Shown: positions 15,113 through 22,222 of the stretch, one piece after another
How the letters are laid out: each line of letters begins with the position of its first letter
How positions within the stretch are numbered: the first letter of the stretch is position 1
From: an uncultured bacterium
Lineage (GTDB): Bacteria > Bacillota > Clostridia > Oscillospirales > Acutalibacteraceae
Length of the DNA stretch: 22,936 nucleotides
Direction of reading: 5' to 3'
Assembly (NCBI GenBank): GCA_905215055.1
Contig: CAJMOH010000043.1
Location: 1 to 22,936, forward strand
The notes under the pieces: model-generated
What the model saw: the letters and a program-made list of their open reading frames with translations, nothing else
Database searches by the model: none
What the model was told of the DNA's origin: nothing
Translations under genes and position numbers: made by a program

Positions 15113-16360
15113 TTATTCCTTCACTTCGTAGTCTTTTATCAAGGCGTACAGCCGCTGGTCCACCTGGGCGGACACCCGCAGCCCCTGGGGAACATATTCC
15201 TCCGAAAGCACGGCGCCCTCCTCCCGCAGCCTGACCGCCAGGCCCGTTTTGGAAAAGGGCAGCAGCAGCTCCACCGGGAAGGTCTTTTCCGGCAGGTTGT
15301 CCTCAATGGCCTTCAGCAGCTCTGGGATACCCTCTCCCCGCAGCGCGCTGATCCGCACCGCCCCGGGAAGCCTGGGAGCAAGCTCTGGATTTTCCACCGC
15401 GTCCCACTTGTTCAGCACCGGGATGATGGGGTGCCCCGCCGCGCCCAGCTGGTTCAGCAGGGCGTTGGTCACCTCCAGATGATCCCGGGCCTCCCCGCTG
15501 GAGGCGTCGCACACATTCAGCAGGATGTCCGCTGTGGCCGCCTGCTCCAAGGTGGACTTGAAGGCCTCCACCAGATGGTGGGGCAAACGGCGGATCAGGC
15601 CCACCGTGTCGATGAGCATGACCGTTTTGCCGCAGGGCAGCTTCAAGGCCCTGGCCGTGGGGTCCAATGTGGCAAAGAGCTTGTCCTCCGCCAGCACCCC
15701 CGCCTGGGTAAGCTGGTTCATCAGGGTGCTCTTGCCCGCGTTGGTGTAGCCCACCAGAGCCACGGTGATGGTGCCGTCCTTTTTTCGCCGCCGGTCAATG
15801 ACGCCCCGGGCGGCCTCCACGTCCTTCAGCTGCTCCTTCAGACTGGAAATCCGCCGCCGGATGTGCCGCCGGTCCGTTTCCAGCTTGGTTTCGCCGGGGC
15901 CTCGGGTACCGATGCCGCCGCCCAGCCGGGACAGAGCCGTACCCTGTCCCCCCAGCCGTGGCAGCAGATAGCGCAGCTGAGCAAGCTCCACCTGCAGCTT
16001 GCCCTCCTTGCTGCGGGCACGCTGGGCGAAAATGTCCAAAATCAAGGTGGTGCGGTCAATCACCCTGACCTCGCAGGCCTTTTCCAGATTGCGAATTTGG
16101 GTGGGAGTCAGCTCCCGGTCGAAGATCAGCAGATCCACATCCTGCTGCTGGCAGGCCTGGGCCGCCTGCTCCACCATGCCGGAGCCAATGCAGGTGGCGG
16201 TGTCCGGGGCAGGCCGTTTTTGGGTCAAGGTGAGGACCGTCTCCGCGCCCGCGGTGCGGGCCAGCTCCTCCAGCTCCGCCAGGGACGCCTCCGCGTCATA
16301 CTCCCCCGTGTCCAGGGAAACCAGCAGCGCCCGCTGGGGCCGGGCTTCATTTTCATACAT
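15113..16360 (-). CDS. hflX: GTPase HflX
   Basis: A 415-aa ribosome-associated GTPase that splits stalled 70S ribosomes under stress in studied bacteria. An N-terminal HflX domain (about 1-195) includes GGGIGTRGPGETKLE at 147-161. The GTPase domain has G1 GYTNAGKST (204-212), G3 DTVG (251-254) and G4 NKWD (317-320), all intact. A coiled, basic linker (RRHIRRRISSLKEQLKD) lies between the domains. It starts at ATG 16360 after GGGAGG. It has its own strong promoter and sits directly downstream of the phage-like cluster on the same strand. Confidence 0.95.
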   Translation of the reverse strand: MYENEARPQRALLVSLDTGEYDAEASLAELEELARTAGAETVLTLTQKRPAPDTATCIGSGMVEQAAQACQQQDVDLLIFDRELTPTQIRNLEKACEVRVIDRTTLILDIFAQRARSKEGKLQVELAQLRYLLPRLGGQGTALSRLGGGIGTRGPGETKLETDRRHIRRRISSLKEQLKDVEAARGVIDRRRKKDGTITVALVGYTNAGKSTLMNQLTQAGVLAEDKLFATLDPTARALKLPCGKTVMLIDTVGLIRRLPHHLVEAFKSTLEQAATADILLNVCDASSGEARDHLEVTNALLNQLGAAGHPIIPVLNKWDAVENPELAPRLPGAVRISALRGEGIPELLKAIEDNLPEKTFPVELLLPFSKTGLAVRLREEGAVLSEEYVPQGLRVSAQVDQRLYALIKDYEVKE

Positions 16361-16392
16361 AGCCTTGTCCTCCCTTGAAAAGTGCTGTCCCT

Positions 16393-16421
16393 ATGATAGT
16401 ACAGAATCCCGCCGCCGTCAA
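16393..16421 (-). promoter_or_regulatory. Promoter of hflX
   Basis: On the minus strand TTGACG (16416-16421), 17 bp and TATCAT (16393-16398) give 5/6 matches at both boxes. The -35 lies only 6 bp after the stop codon of the last phage-like gene. Confidence 0.8.
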
Positions 16422-16426
16422 ACCCT

Positions 16427-16915
16427 TTATGCTTCCAGCTCCACCACATAGGTGACGCCGCTGCGGTTCAGGGCGTGATACAGCCCCGTTTCCCCAGAGA
16501 AGGCCCCCTCGGAAAGCTGAGCCGTCAGGGTGTCCGCCGCCACGGAGATTCCTCCCGTGCCATAGGAGGCGGAGCCCTCCCCCTGAAGCCACACCTGGGA
16601 AAACACATCCCAGCCCCCGTCGCTTCGGGGCAGCAGAGAGGGCTTTCCCTGGGCGTACACCGTCAGCCTCCGGGGCAGGAAGGGCAGCGTCACGCTGGCC
16701 CCGCCGCTCCCCGTGCCGGTGTAGGTGAGCAGCGCCGTCCGCTGGGAGAGAAACTGCTTTTCCTCCGCTGTCAGGTGCAGGGCGCTGTTGGCAATGTGGC
16801 CCCCTGCCAGCTGCTCCAGCTTCTGATTGTCCTGCAAAAAGTCCGCCAACTTGGGGCAGTCCGTCTGGTTCCATAGGGACAGACCCAGAATTGTGGAATA
16901 ACTGCTTGCCGCCAT
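16427..16915 (-). CDS. Short tail-fibre-like / receptor-binding-like protein
   Basis: A 162-aa protein, last of the cluster. Its N-terminal part (YSTILGLSLWNQTDCPKLAD, DFLQDNQKLEQL, HLTAEEKQFL) has the layout of the N-terminal attachment region of Firmicute phage tail proteins. The rest is a beta-rich unit with YTGTG near 65-69 and many short Gly/Ser/Thr strands, as in small fibre heads. It starts directly at the YmfQ-like gene's stop. It is very short for a fibre. It is inferred to cap or decorate the baseplate and could bind a surface; no enzymatic motif is visible. Confidence 0.6.
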   Translation of the reverse strand: MAASSYSTILGLSLWNQTDCPKLADFLQDNQKLEQLAGGHIANSALHLTAEEKQFLSQRTALLTYTGTGSGGASVTLPFLPRRLTVYAQGKPSLLPRSDGGWDVFSQVWLQGEGSASYGTGGISVAADTLTAQLSEGAFSGETGLYHALNRSGVTYVVELEA

Positions 16916-17506
16916 TTAACCATCCTCCTCAAAGTTGTTTTCCAAATCCGCCCGGGTCACCTGGTCCAGCTGGGTCCAGGAAAGCCCCAGGGCGTCCCAG
17001 TCCGCAAAGCTTCTGGGATAGGCATCCAGCGCCACCCAGGTGACGGACTGATCCCATTGCCAGGCTAGGTGGGCAGGCAGCAGCTGGTTCAGCTCCCGCT
17101 CCGCCTCCGCCTGATTGACACCCAAAAGCCTGCCCAGCACCAGGGTCAGGCCCCCCTCTTCGTTCTCCAGAAGCAGGCCCCGCACCCCTGCTCCTGGCAA
17201 GAGCCGGTTGGCTTTTTCCAAGGTGACGTCATCAGGGTGGGAGGAAAACCGGCGCCCCACCGTTTCCCGGCAGTCCTCCAGGACGGCCGTGGAGGTTTGG
17301 GCGCGAAACAGCTTCTCCCACTGGGCAATCCGCTCCCGGCTGGCGGTATCCACAAACAAATCCTCCAGAAGCCTGTCAAACTGGGCTTCTATCAGGGCAA
17401 AGCCAGCGCCCGCGGCGGAAAGCTCCCAGTCCGCCGGAGTGGAGCCGGTCAGCTGGTACAAACCCGTGGCCTCTACTATCTGGGCCATGTGCTGCCGGGC
17501 CGTCAT
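16916..17506 (-). CDS. YmfQ/gp48-like baseplate protein (DUF2313 type)
   Basis: A 196-aa protein placed right after baseplate J, where Mu gp48/YmfQ and P2 gpI lie. The helical N-terminal half (LIEAQFDRLLEDLFVDTA, RIAQWEKLF) and an alpha/beta C-terminal half fit this family, which links the baseplate wedge to the fibre. Its start codon overlaps the J stop (ATGA). Assignment rests on position, size and general pattern more than on a sharp motif. Confidence 0.65.
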   Translation of the reverse strand: MTARQHMAQIVEATGLYQLTGSTPADWELSAAGAGFALIEAQFDRLLEDLFVDTASRERIAQWEKLFRAQTSTAVLEDCRETVGRRFSSHPDDVTLEKANRLLPGAGVRGLLLENEEGGLTLVLGRLLGVNQAEAERELNQLLPAHLAWQWDQSVTWVALDAYPRSFADWDALGLSWTQLDQVTRADLENNFEEDG

Positions 17507-18564
17507 GACAGCGCCTCCACCGTGATGCTGTTGGACCGAAGCACCACGCCGTTCATCCCGGGGATTCCCACCAGGGTGGCCGGGTACTGAAGCTTCTCTG
17601 CCGGAACCACGTTCAGCACCGCCCGGCTGATGTCCGGCACCTGAAAGCCCTCTCCCACGTCCAGAGAATCAAACAAGCCTTTCACCGCCGCCTTGATCTG
17701 CTGGGTGGCCCAGTCCAGCTCCACCTCCTCCGGCAGCTTGATCTGGACGGGAATATTCATGGGCACCTGGCTGGCCGCTTGAACCGTCACCGTTACGCCG
17801 ATTTCCCGCTGGCTTTCCAAATCCGCCTTCACCTGGGCAATCAGCTCCGAAGAGGGGGCCGCTCCCTCACCCCACAGGTACACCGCCACCGTGCCGGCGC
17901 CGTTGGCCCTGGGAACCACCTGCACAGACGTGATCCCTGGATGACTCAGAGCGATCTCCCTGTAAAAATCGGCGTTGGCCCCGCTGGGGCTTCGGCTGTA
18001 AGCAGCCAGCACCCGCTGGCGGTAGGCCTCGTCCTCCTCCGGGTCCTTTCCCCCCGTAATAGCCGCCTGGTTGGACACATAGTTGATGCCCGTGGGGGCG
18101 TTGACCAGCGTTGTCACATAGCCCGCCGCGGCGTTTCCGGCGGCGCCCGCCACTACTGCCTGAACCGGCACGTCCACCGTCAGCTCTCCGGCCTCTAAAA
18201 CGGCCTCCTGGGTGGTTTCATATTCCACCACCGGCTCTCCCGAGGTGGCGCACACAGTCCCCTGAGGCACCACCAGATCAAAGGCCAGGGGCAGATACCG
18301 GGAAAAGGTCACTGTCCCCCCGGCCTTAACCGCCTCCCGCCGGACAACGCCCCGCTGGGCTCCATGCAGGTCCAGCTGCTCTCCCGTGGCGGTTTGGGGA
18401 AACGCCTGACGCTCCAGCCAATCCAGAGAGGCGCTCAGCCGGTAAAGCTCCCCAGCCAGCACCCGCAGCCGGATTCCCGCCTCGGACACATCCTCCACCT
18501 TGCAGCCGCTTTCCCGCTCGTACTCCTCCTCCATGCGCTGAAGGATCCGCTCAAAGCTTTCCAT
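17503..18564 (-). CDS. Baseplate J protein (XkdT/gp47-like)
   Basis: A 353-aa baseplate wedge protein of contractile tails. The helical N-terminus (ERILQRMEEEYERESG) is followed by TGEQLDLHGAQRGV (about 60-73), the beta-rich VVPQGTVCATSGEPV region, AGAAGNAAAGYV, and the GKDPEEDEAYRQRV ... SPSGANADFYREIA segment that is the hallmark of the family. Length is normal. Its start lies inside the end of the gp25-like gene (14-bp overlap). It is the clearest marker that the cluster comes from a myovirus-type (contractile) system. Confidence 0.92.
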   Translation of the reverse strand: MESFERILQRMEEEYERESGCKVEDVSEAGIRLRVLAGELYRLSASLDWLERQAFPQTATGEQLDLHGAQRGVVRREAVKAGGTVTFSRYLPLAFDLVVPQGTVCATSGEPVVEYETTQEAVLEAGELTVDVPVQAVVAGAAGNAAAGYVTTLVNAPTGINYVSNQAAITGGKDPEEDEAYRQRVLAAYSRSPSGANADFYREIALSHPGITSVQVVPRANGAGTVAVYLWGEGAAPSSELIAQVKADLESQREIGVTVTVQAASQVPMNIPVQIKLPEEVELDWATQQIKAAVKGLFDSLDVGEGFQVPDISRAVLNVVPAEKLQYPATLVGIPGMNGVVLRSNSITVEALS

Positions 18565-18910
18565 CCTCTTCCTCCTTTCCCGGGGCGGAAACCGCTCCCG
18601 TTCCCCAGGGTGTTGTCACCTGAAACAGCCAGGAAGCTGTCTCCTCATCGTATTGAGCCTGGGCCGCCTCTACACCGGGACTGCCGATCAGGGCCTCTCC
18701 CGCCAAGGCCCAGGCCCGCTGGGTGCTGTTTTCCTCTTTTGGGGAAAGCTCCCGCAGCCCGCTGCCCAGCCACGGCTGATAGGGCAGGCTTCCCCGAATC
18801 AAGCACAGACGCAGGGCGGCGTTTTGCAGAGCCTCCTCCAACCCCTCCACCCGCTGGGGAAGGCCGTTAGAACCAAGGACGGCGCCGTCCAGCTGCCATT
18901 TACTGTCCAT
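18551..18910 (-). CDS. gp25-like / gp46-like baseplate wedge protein
   Basis: A 119-aa protein with the gp25/W layout: an N-terminal LDGAVLGSNG turn, GLEEALQNAALRL helix, RGSLPYQPWLGSGL motif at about 39-52 and helix AWALAGEALIG, then a final beta hairpin (ASWLFQVTTPWG). In contractile tails this protein sits with J in the wedge next to the sheath. ATG 18910 has an ideal AAAGGAGG site 7 bp upstream. It lies 14 bp after the spike gene and overlaps J. Confidence 0.75.
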   Translation of the reverse strand: MDSKWQLDGAVLGSNGLPQRVEGLEEALQNAALRLCLIRGSLPYQPWLGSGLRELSPKEENSTQRAWALAGEALIGSPGVEAAQAQYDEETASWLFQVTTPWGTGAVSAPGKEEEDGKL

Positions 18911-18924
18911 TTGGATTCCTCCTT

Positions 18925-19254
18925 TCAGCCTTGGCTGGCGGGAAAGCTCTGGCCATTGATGACCACTTCCCCAGTATTTTTCAACAGGATTTCCGCCCCG
19001 CCGGAAGAGTAAAGCCGCACCTCTCCCTGAGAGAGCTGGCTGTCCGGGGCGGCGGCTATCCCGGCGCAGACGCCGTCCAGCATAAAGGCCTGGTTTCCAT
19101 CCTCGGCAGCGCTGGAATAGCCATAGGGAAACAGCAGCTCTGGAGAGCGGTACTCGCTCTCTCCCTGCACGGTCAGCCCTGTTCCCGCGCCGGAAACCTG
19201 CCCCCGGCGCAGCTTTGCCCCCTCTGCCTGCCGGCCCAGCTTGGTCAGCCACAT
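18925..19254 (-). CDS. Baseplate spike/assembly protein (gpV/gp45-like)
   Basis: A 109-aa beta-rich protein. The segment ELLFPYGYSSAAEDG, the VCAGIAA strand and the C-terminal run GEVRLYSSGGAEILLKNTG followed by EVVINGQSF match the OB-fold plus short beta-helix end of gp45-like spikes, which form the membrane-piercing tip of a contractile tail. No metal-binding HxH tip is visible. Its ATG overlaps the hub gene stop by one base (TGATG). Confidence 0.7.
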   Translation of the reverse strand: MWLTKLGRQAEGAKLRRGQVSGAGTGLTVQGESEYRSPELLFPYGYSSAAEDGNQAFMLDGVCAGIAAAPDSQLSQGEVRLYSSGGAEILLKNTGEVVINGQSFPASQG

Positions 19255-20147
19255 CAGGCAATTCCTCCTTCCAATATCAGTCTTGTCCTCTCTCCCCGGC
19301 CGTCCCGCACATACCTGGCGGACCGCACCGGGCAGCTTTCAAAGGTTCCCAGCCGCGGAACCTCCACCGTGACCAAGGCTCCCCGGGGAGGCCAGTAATT
19401 TCCCCGGCATTCCACCGTCAGCAGGGAGCTTTCCCGCTGGCTTTCCCGCAAAAGCGCCCGGGGATCCCGGCCCTCCTCCATACTGACAAACCGCTGGCGG
19501 ACCACACGCTTGGCCAGCCTGTTCCGAAAGGGCGTGTCATAGGTACCCCGAAAACTTTGCTGCCACACCGTGCTGAGCTGCTTGCAGGGCTGGCGGGAAA
19601 GTTCCGCCGAAAGTACCTGCTCCACCCTGAGAGGGGGTTCCGGCAGTCCCTCGCAGTGAAGAACGCCGTCTCCCGCCACCCAGGGGGTGGTGGACAGGTA
19701 GTCCCTGCAAAAGCCCTCCAGCAGCTCCCAGCAGCCGGCGCCTTTTTCCACCCGCAGCTCTCCCGCCTTGGGAGATTGGTCGCCCGTCAGCTCAGTCAGG
19801 CCCAGGGGCTGGAAATACTTTTCCCACAGCGCCCCCAGAGAGGGGTTCCGCAGCACGGCAGGCCTGGCCTCGTTGTCCAGGAGCAGAGCCTCCCAGCTGC
19901 GGCAGAGCAGCTCCACCACAAAGCCCTCTCCGGAGAGAGAGGTGTTCTGCTCGTCCACAATCCCCCCGAACACCACCTTCCCTTCGTGGAACACCCGCAC
20001 CACAGCCAGGTCCTCCCACAGCCTCTCCGCCGGGAACACCGCCTTCAGCTGGTCGGCGGGCGCGTCACAGTCGTACAGCAGCTGAGCCTCCAAAGGTTCT
20101 CCCAAAAGCAGCTCCGTGCCGTCGGTCAATTCTCCCCAAAAGGTCAT
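19254..20147 (-). CDS. Baseplate hub protein (gpD/gp44/XkdQ-like)
   Basis: A 297-aa protein in the hub position between the LysM protein and the spike. The opening strands (EPLEAQLLYDCDAPADQL, VRVFHEGKVVFGGIVDEQ) and the later WELLEGFCRDYLSTTPWV and GALVTVEVPRLG segments fit the four-domain hub fold that caps the tube and holds the spike. ATG 20147 overlaps the upstream stop (ATGA); an in-frame extension to 20318 runs inside the LysM gene and is rejected. The family call is by pattern and gene order. Confidence 0.7.
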   Translation of the reverse strand: MTFWGELTDGTELLLGEPLEAQLLYDCDAPADQLKAVFPAERLWEDLAVVRVFHEGKVVFGGIVDEQNTSLSGEGFVVELLCRSWEALLLDNEARPAVLRNPSLGALWEKYFQPLGLTELTGDQSPKAGELRVEKGAGCWELLEGFCRDYLSTTPWVAGDGVLHCEGLPEPPLRVEQVLSAELSRQPCKQLSTVWQQSFRGTYDTPFRNRLAKRVVRQRFVSMEEGRDPRALLRESQRESSLLTVECRGNYWPPRGALVTVEVPRLGTFESCPVRSARYVRDGRGERTRLILEGGIA

Positions 20148-20659
20148 GGAATCACCACCCTTTCTCCTTCCTTCAAATCGCAGATGTCCCGAATGTGAGG
20201 GTTTTTCTGAATCAGCTCCTCCATGGAGCAGCCCCACCGGCTGGCATAGTCCCACAGGCTTTCCCCTGCCTGGGCCGTGTAGACGCCGCTGCCGGAAAAC
20301 GCCGCCTTCCCCTCCCACTCCGTGAAAGAGAAGGCGTACCGCACCAGGTCCTTGCCCTGGGCGCCAATCAGCTCCAGACTGTCCATCCAGGCCCAGAAGG
20401 GAGGCACCCCCGGCAGCTGCAGCATGCCCGGACCCTTTTGGGAAAAAGCCGCCTGCAACCCGTTCCAGTTTTCCATGCAGTCCTCCCCGGAAAAATAACC
20501 CTCCCCGGTGATCCTTCTGGCCCGGCGGCCCAGGTCCTCCGCCCGGCTTTCCCCATAGGGAACCGAGGCCTCCACCAGCTGCCGGGCGCTTGTCACCCGC
20601 AGGGACACCGGGTTGTCCCGCCAGGTGAATTCCCGAAAACGCATCCCCATCAAATTCAT
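20144..20659 (-). CDS. LysM baseplate protein with gp43/DNA-circularisation-like N-terminus
   Basis: A 171-aa fusion. Residues 1-115 (MRFREFTWRDNP, VPYGESRAEDLGRRAR, GYFSGED, LQAAFSQKGPGMLQLPG) resemble the N-terminal part of Mu gp43-type hub proteins; residues 126-171 are a LysM module (GVYTAQAGESLWDYASRWG ... NPHI ... GERVVIP). In B. subtilis PBSX the LysM protein XkdP also sits just before XkdQ. It probably bridges tail tube end and hub and may touch peptidoglycan. ATG 20659 has GAGG 8 bp upstream; GTG 20668 is an alternative. Confidence 0.75.
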   Translation of the reverse strand: MNLMGMRFREFTWRDNPVSLRVTSARQLVEASVPYGESRAEDLGRRARRITGEGYFSGEDCMENWNGLQAAFSQKGPGMLQLPGVPPFWAWMDSLELIGAQGKDLVRYAFSFTEWEGKAAFSGSGVYTAQAGESLWDYASRWGCSMEELIQKNPHIRDICDLKEGERVVIP

Positions 20660-20669
20660 GGCGCGCACC

Positions 20670-20765
20670 TCAAAAGGACGCCGGATACCGCCGGCTGTCC
20701 CGTTCCACTTCCCGAGAGACCTCCTCGGCCCGGTCCCGTCCGGTCACCCCTTGCTCCTGCTTCAC
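20670..20765 (-). CDS. Small 31-aa ORF between the tail-terminator-like and LysM genes
   Basis: It starts at GTG 20765, which overlaps the upstream stop as GTGA, with GAGGAG just upstream. The product is highly charged (MKQEQGVTGRDRAEEV, then SREVERDSRRYPASF) and is predicted to be one helix. It fills the whole gap and ends 10 bp before the next start, so the operon has no unused space here. No family is recognised. In tailed phages this slot often holds small tail-assembly proteins, which is suggestive only. Confidence 0.55.
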   Translation of the reverse strand: MKQEQGVTGRDRAEEVSREVERDSRRYPASF

Positions 20766-21421
20766 GCGGACTCCTCCTTTTCCTCGCATCCCGTGGCCAG
20801 GAACACAGCTGTTCCCGTCCCATATTCCCATGCCTTCCACCGGCAGCCCGTATACACCCTGCCGCCCAGCTCCGCGGTAAACACCGCCATTCTCTCCAGG
20901 CCGTCCGTATCAATGCCCCGCAGCTCCACCTGATATTCCCGCCGGACATCCCTCAGGGCAAAGGGCGTTTCCTCCCCCACGGAGGTCAGCTCTGTCCCAG
21001 ACTGGGACGCGGAAACCACAGCGCCGGCCGCTTTATAGTTTTTGCCACCCAGCTTCACAACCATGCCCAAAGCGCCTCCGGCAAAAACCAGCCGCAGGGA
21101 CAGACAGGGCAGACGGGTCTGGCTGTCCTCCCGTTCCTCCTCCCGGTCAATTTCCACACAGCCGGGACAGAGCTGCACCACCGCCGTTTCCAGAGCGGCA
21201 GCGGCCTCCCGCCTCTCCTGGGCCTCAGGGGCAAACAGGGAAAACCGCAGCACTGTTTCCTGCCGGTCTCCCTCTCTGTGATGGGAGAGCACCTCCCCGC
21301 TGGCCACCGGACCCTCCAGCAGCCGGGAGGCCCAGCCCGGCCCCCAGGCACGGCGCAGCTCCACGCCCGCCAGCGGCTCCTCTAAAAGCTGGATAACCTG
21401 ATCCAGCAGCTCCTCTGCCAT
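20762..21421 (-). CDS. Tail-terminator-like protein with an extra C-terminal beta domain
   Basis: A 219-aa protein. Residues 1-116 follow the pattern of small tail-terminator/completion proteins (helix LLDQVIQLLEEPL, GPVASGEV strand, LRFSLFAPEAQERREA, then helix and LSLRLVFAGG). Residues 117-219 form a second, beta-rich region (MVVKLGGKNYKAAGAV, REYQVELRGIDTD, GGRVYTGCRWKAW) that I do not recognise; tube-like or hub-like folds are possible. ATG 21421 overlaps the upstream stop by one base. It is the only candidate for a tail-shaft component between head and baseplate genes. Confidence 0.55.
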   Translation of the reverse strand: MAEELLDQVIQLLEEPLAGVELRRAWGPGWASRLLEGPVASGEVLSHHREGDRQETVLRFSLFAPEAQERREAAAALETAVVQLCPGCVEIDREEEREDSQTRLPCLSLRLVFAGGALGMVVKLGGKNYKAAGAVVSASQSGTELTSVGEETPFALRDVRREYQVELRGIDTDGLERMAVFTAELGGRVYTGCRWKAWEYGTGTAVFLATGCEEKEESA

Positions 21422-21744
21422 CAATCCTCCCACCTTTCCAGCAAAGCCCTCTCAAACAAACGCTTTCCGCCCAAAGCAACCGCCTCTGGCCGCAGTACCC
21501 GATAGGCGGCGTCTCCCTGGGTCAGCTTGGCCCCCCGGGCCTCCAAAAGCAGGGGAAAGCTGCCCACAAACTGATACAGGGGTCCTGGGAGCCTTCCCAG
21601 CGGGTGGCTCCGCTCTCCCCACAAGTTGGCCTGCTCCTCCCCCCAGGGGATCACCAGGCCGAAGCCCTCCGCCTGGCTGCCGTCGTCCCGGGTCAGCGTT
21701 ACCCGTCCCGTCCGGCGAAACCAACTTTCACTCCGCTGGGCCAT
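21421..21744 (-). CDS. Small phage head-tail or tail-completion protein, unrecognised
   Basis: A 107-aa beta-rich protein with an SH3-like or gp16-like feel: FRRTGRVTLTRDDGSQ, GFGLVIPWG, PLYQFVGSFPLLLEARG, then a helical end. Position right after the connector gene suggests a head-closure or tail-stopper role. ATG 21744 follows a purine run (AAAAGGGGGAGG) and overlaps the upstream gene by 17 bp. Confidence 0.5.
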   Translation of the reverse strand: MAQRSESWFRRTGRVTLTRDDGSQAEGFGLVIPWGEEQANLWGERSHPLGRLPGPLYQFVGSFPLLLEARGAKLTQGDAAYRVLRPEAVALGGKRLFERALLERWED

Positions 21745-22141
21745 TGTCCTCCCCCTTTTCCATTCTGCCAAAATAAAAGTCCGTCTCCACCAGCGCCGGA
21801 GACACGGCCCGCCGCTTTTCCGCGGCCAGCCGCTGGGCCTTCTGGCTGTTGGAGCCTCCCGCCAGCTTCAGGCTCCCCGCCGTCAGGCTTTGGGGCGTCA
21901 CCGCCTCCTCGGCAAGCAGCAGCTGATAAAAGGCCTCTGCCCCTGCCAGCTCCGCCAGGGCGTCCTTCCACAGCGCGAAATCCGTTTCTGTCAGCTCGGG
22001 ACGCAGCCAGCCCTCCACCTGCCTGGCGCACTGGGCGCACAGAGCCGCGCACAGGGTTTCCCGGCTGGTGCCGGCTTCATCGGCTGTCTCTCCGCTGTAC
22101 TGGGAAAAGGCTGTTTTCACAGCCGTCCGATCCAGTTCCAT
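21728..22141 (-). CDS. Phage connector-like protein downstream of the capsid gene
   Basis: A 137-aa mainly helical protein with a Cys-rich stretch (LCAALCAQCARQ) near 31-42 and the segment QKAQRLAAEKRRAV near 100. Size, helical character and position after the capsid gene fit a head-tail adaptor, but no motif is decisive. ATG 22141 follows GAAAGGAGAG. It lies 82 bp after the capsid gene, across a strong terminator. Confidence 0.5.
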   Translation of the reverse strand: MELDRTAVKTAFSQYSGETADEAGTSRETLCAALCAQCARQVEGWLRPELTETDFALWKDALAELAGAEAFYQLLLAEEAVTPQSLTAGSLKLAGGSNSQKAQRLAAEKRRAVSPALVETDFYFGRMEKGEDNGPAE

Positions 22142-22180
22142 GGCTCTCTCTCCTTTCCGCCATACACACCATACATAAGG

Positions 22181-22204
22181 AAAAAGGGGGACGGCTCGTC
22201 CCCC
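22181..22204 (-). terminator. Strong intrinsic terminator just after the capsid gene
   Basis: On the minus strand a perfect 8-bp GC stem (GGGGGACG / CGTCCCCC) with a three-base loop is followed by TTTTT. It starts 19 bp after the capsid stop and lies inside the phage gene cluster. No clear promoter is visible in the 40 bp that remain before the next gene. Confidence 0.85.
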
Positions 22205-22222
22205 TCCTCCCCTTCTTTTCCC

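Noticed and set aside
15062..16378. 438-aa plus-strand ORF opposite hflX
   Set aside because: hflX on the other strand has all GTPase motifs; the opposite ORF has no recognisable domain and is a shadow.
19215..21385. Plus-strand ORFs of 327 and 396 aa opposite the baseplate genes
   Set aside because: Pro/Arg/His-rich shadows; the minus-strand genes are coupled by overlaps and carry ribosome binding sites.
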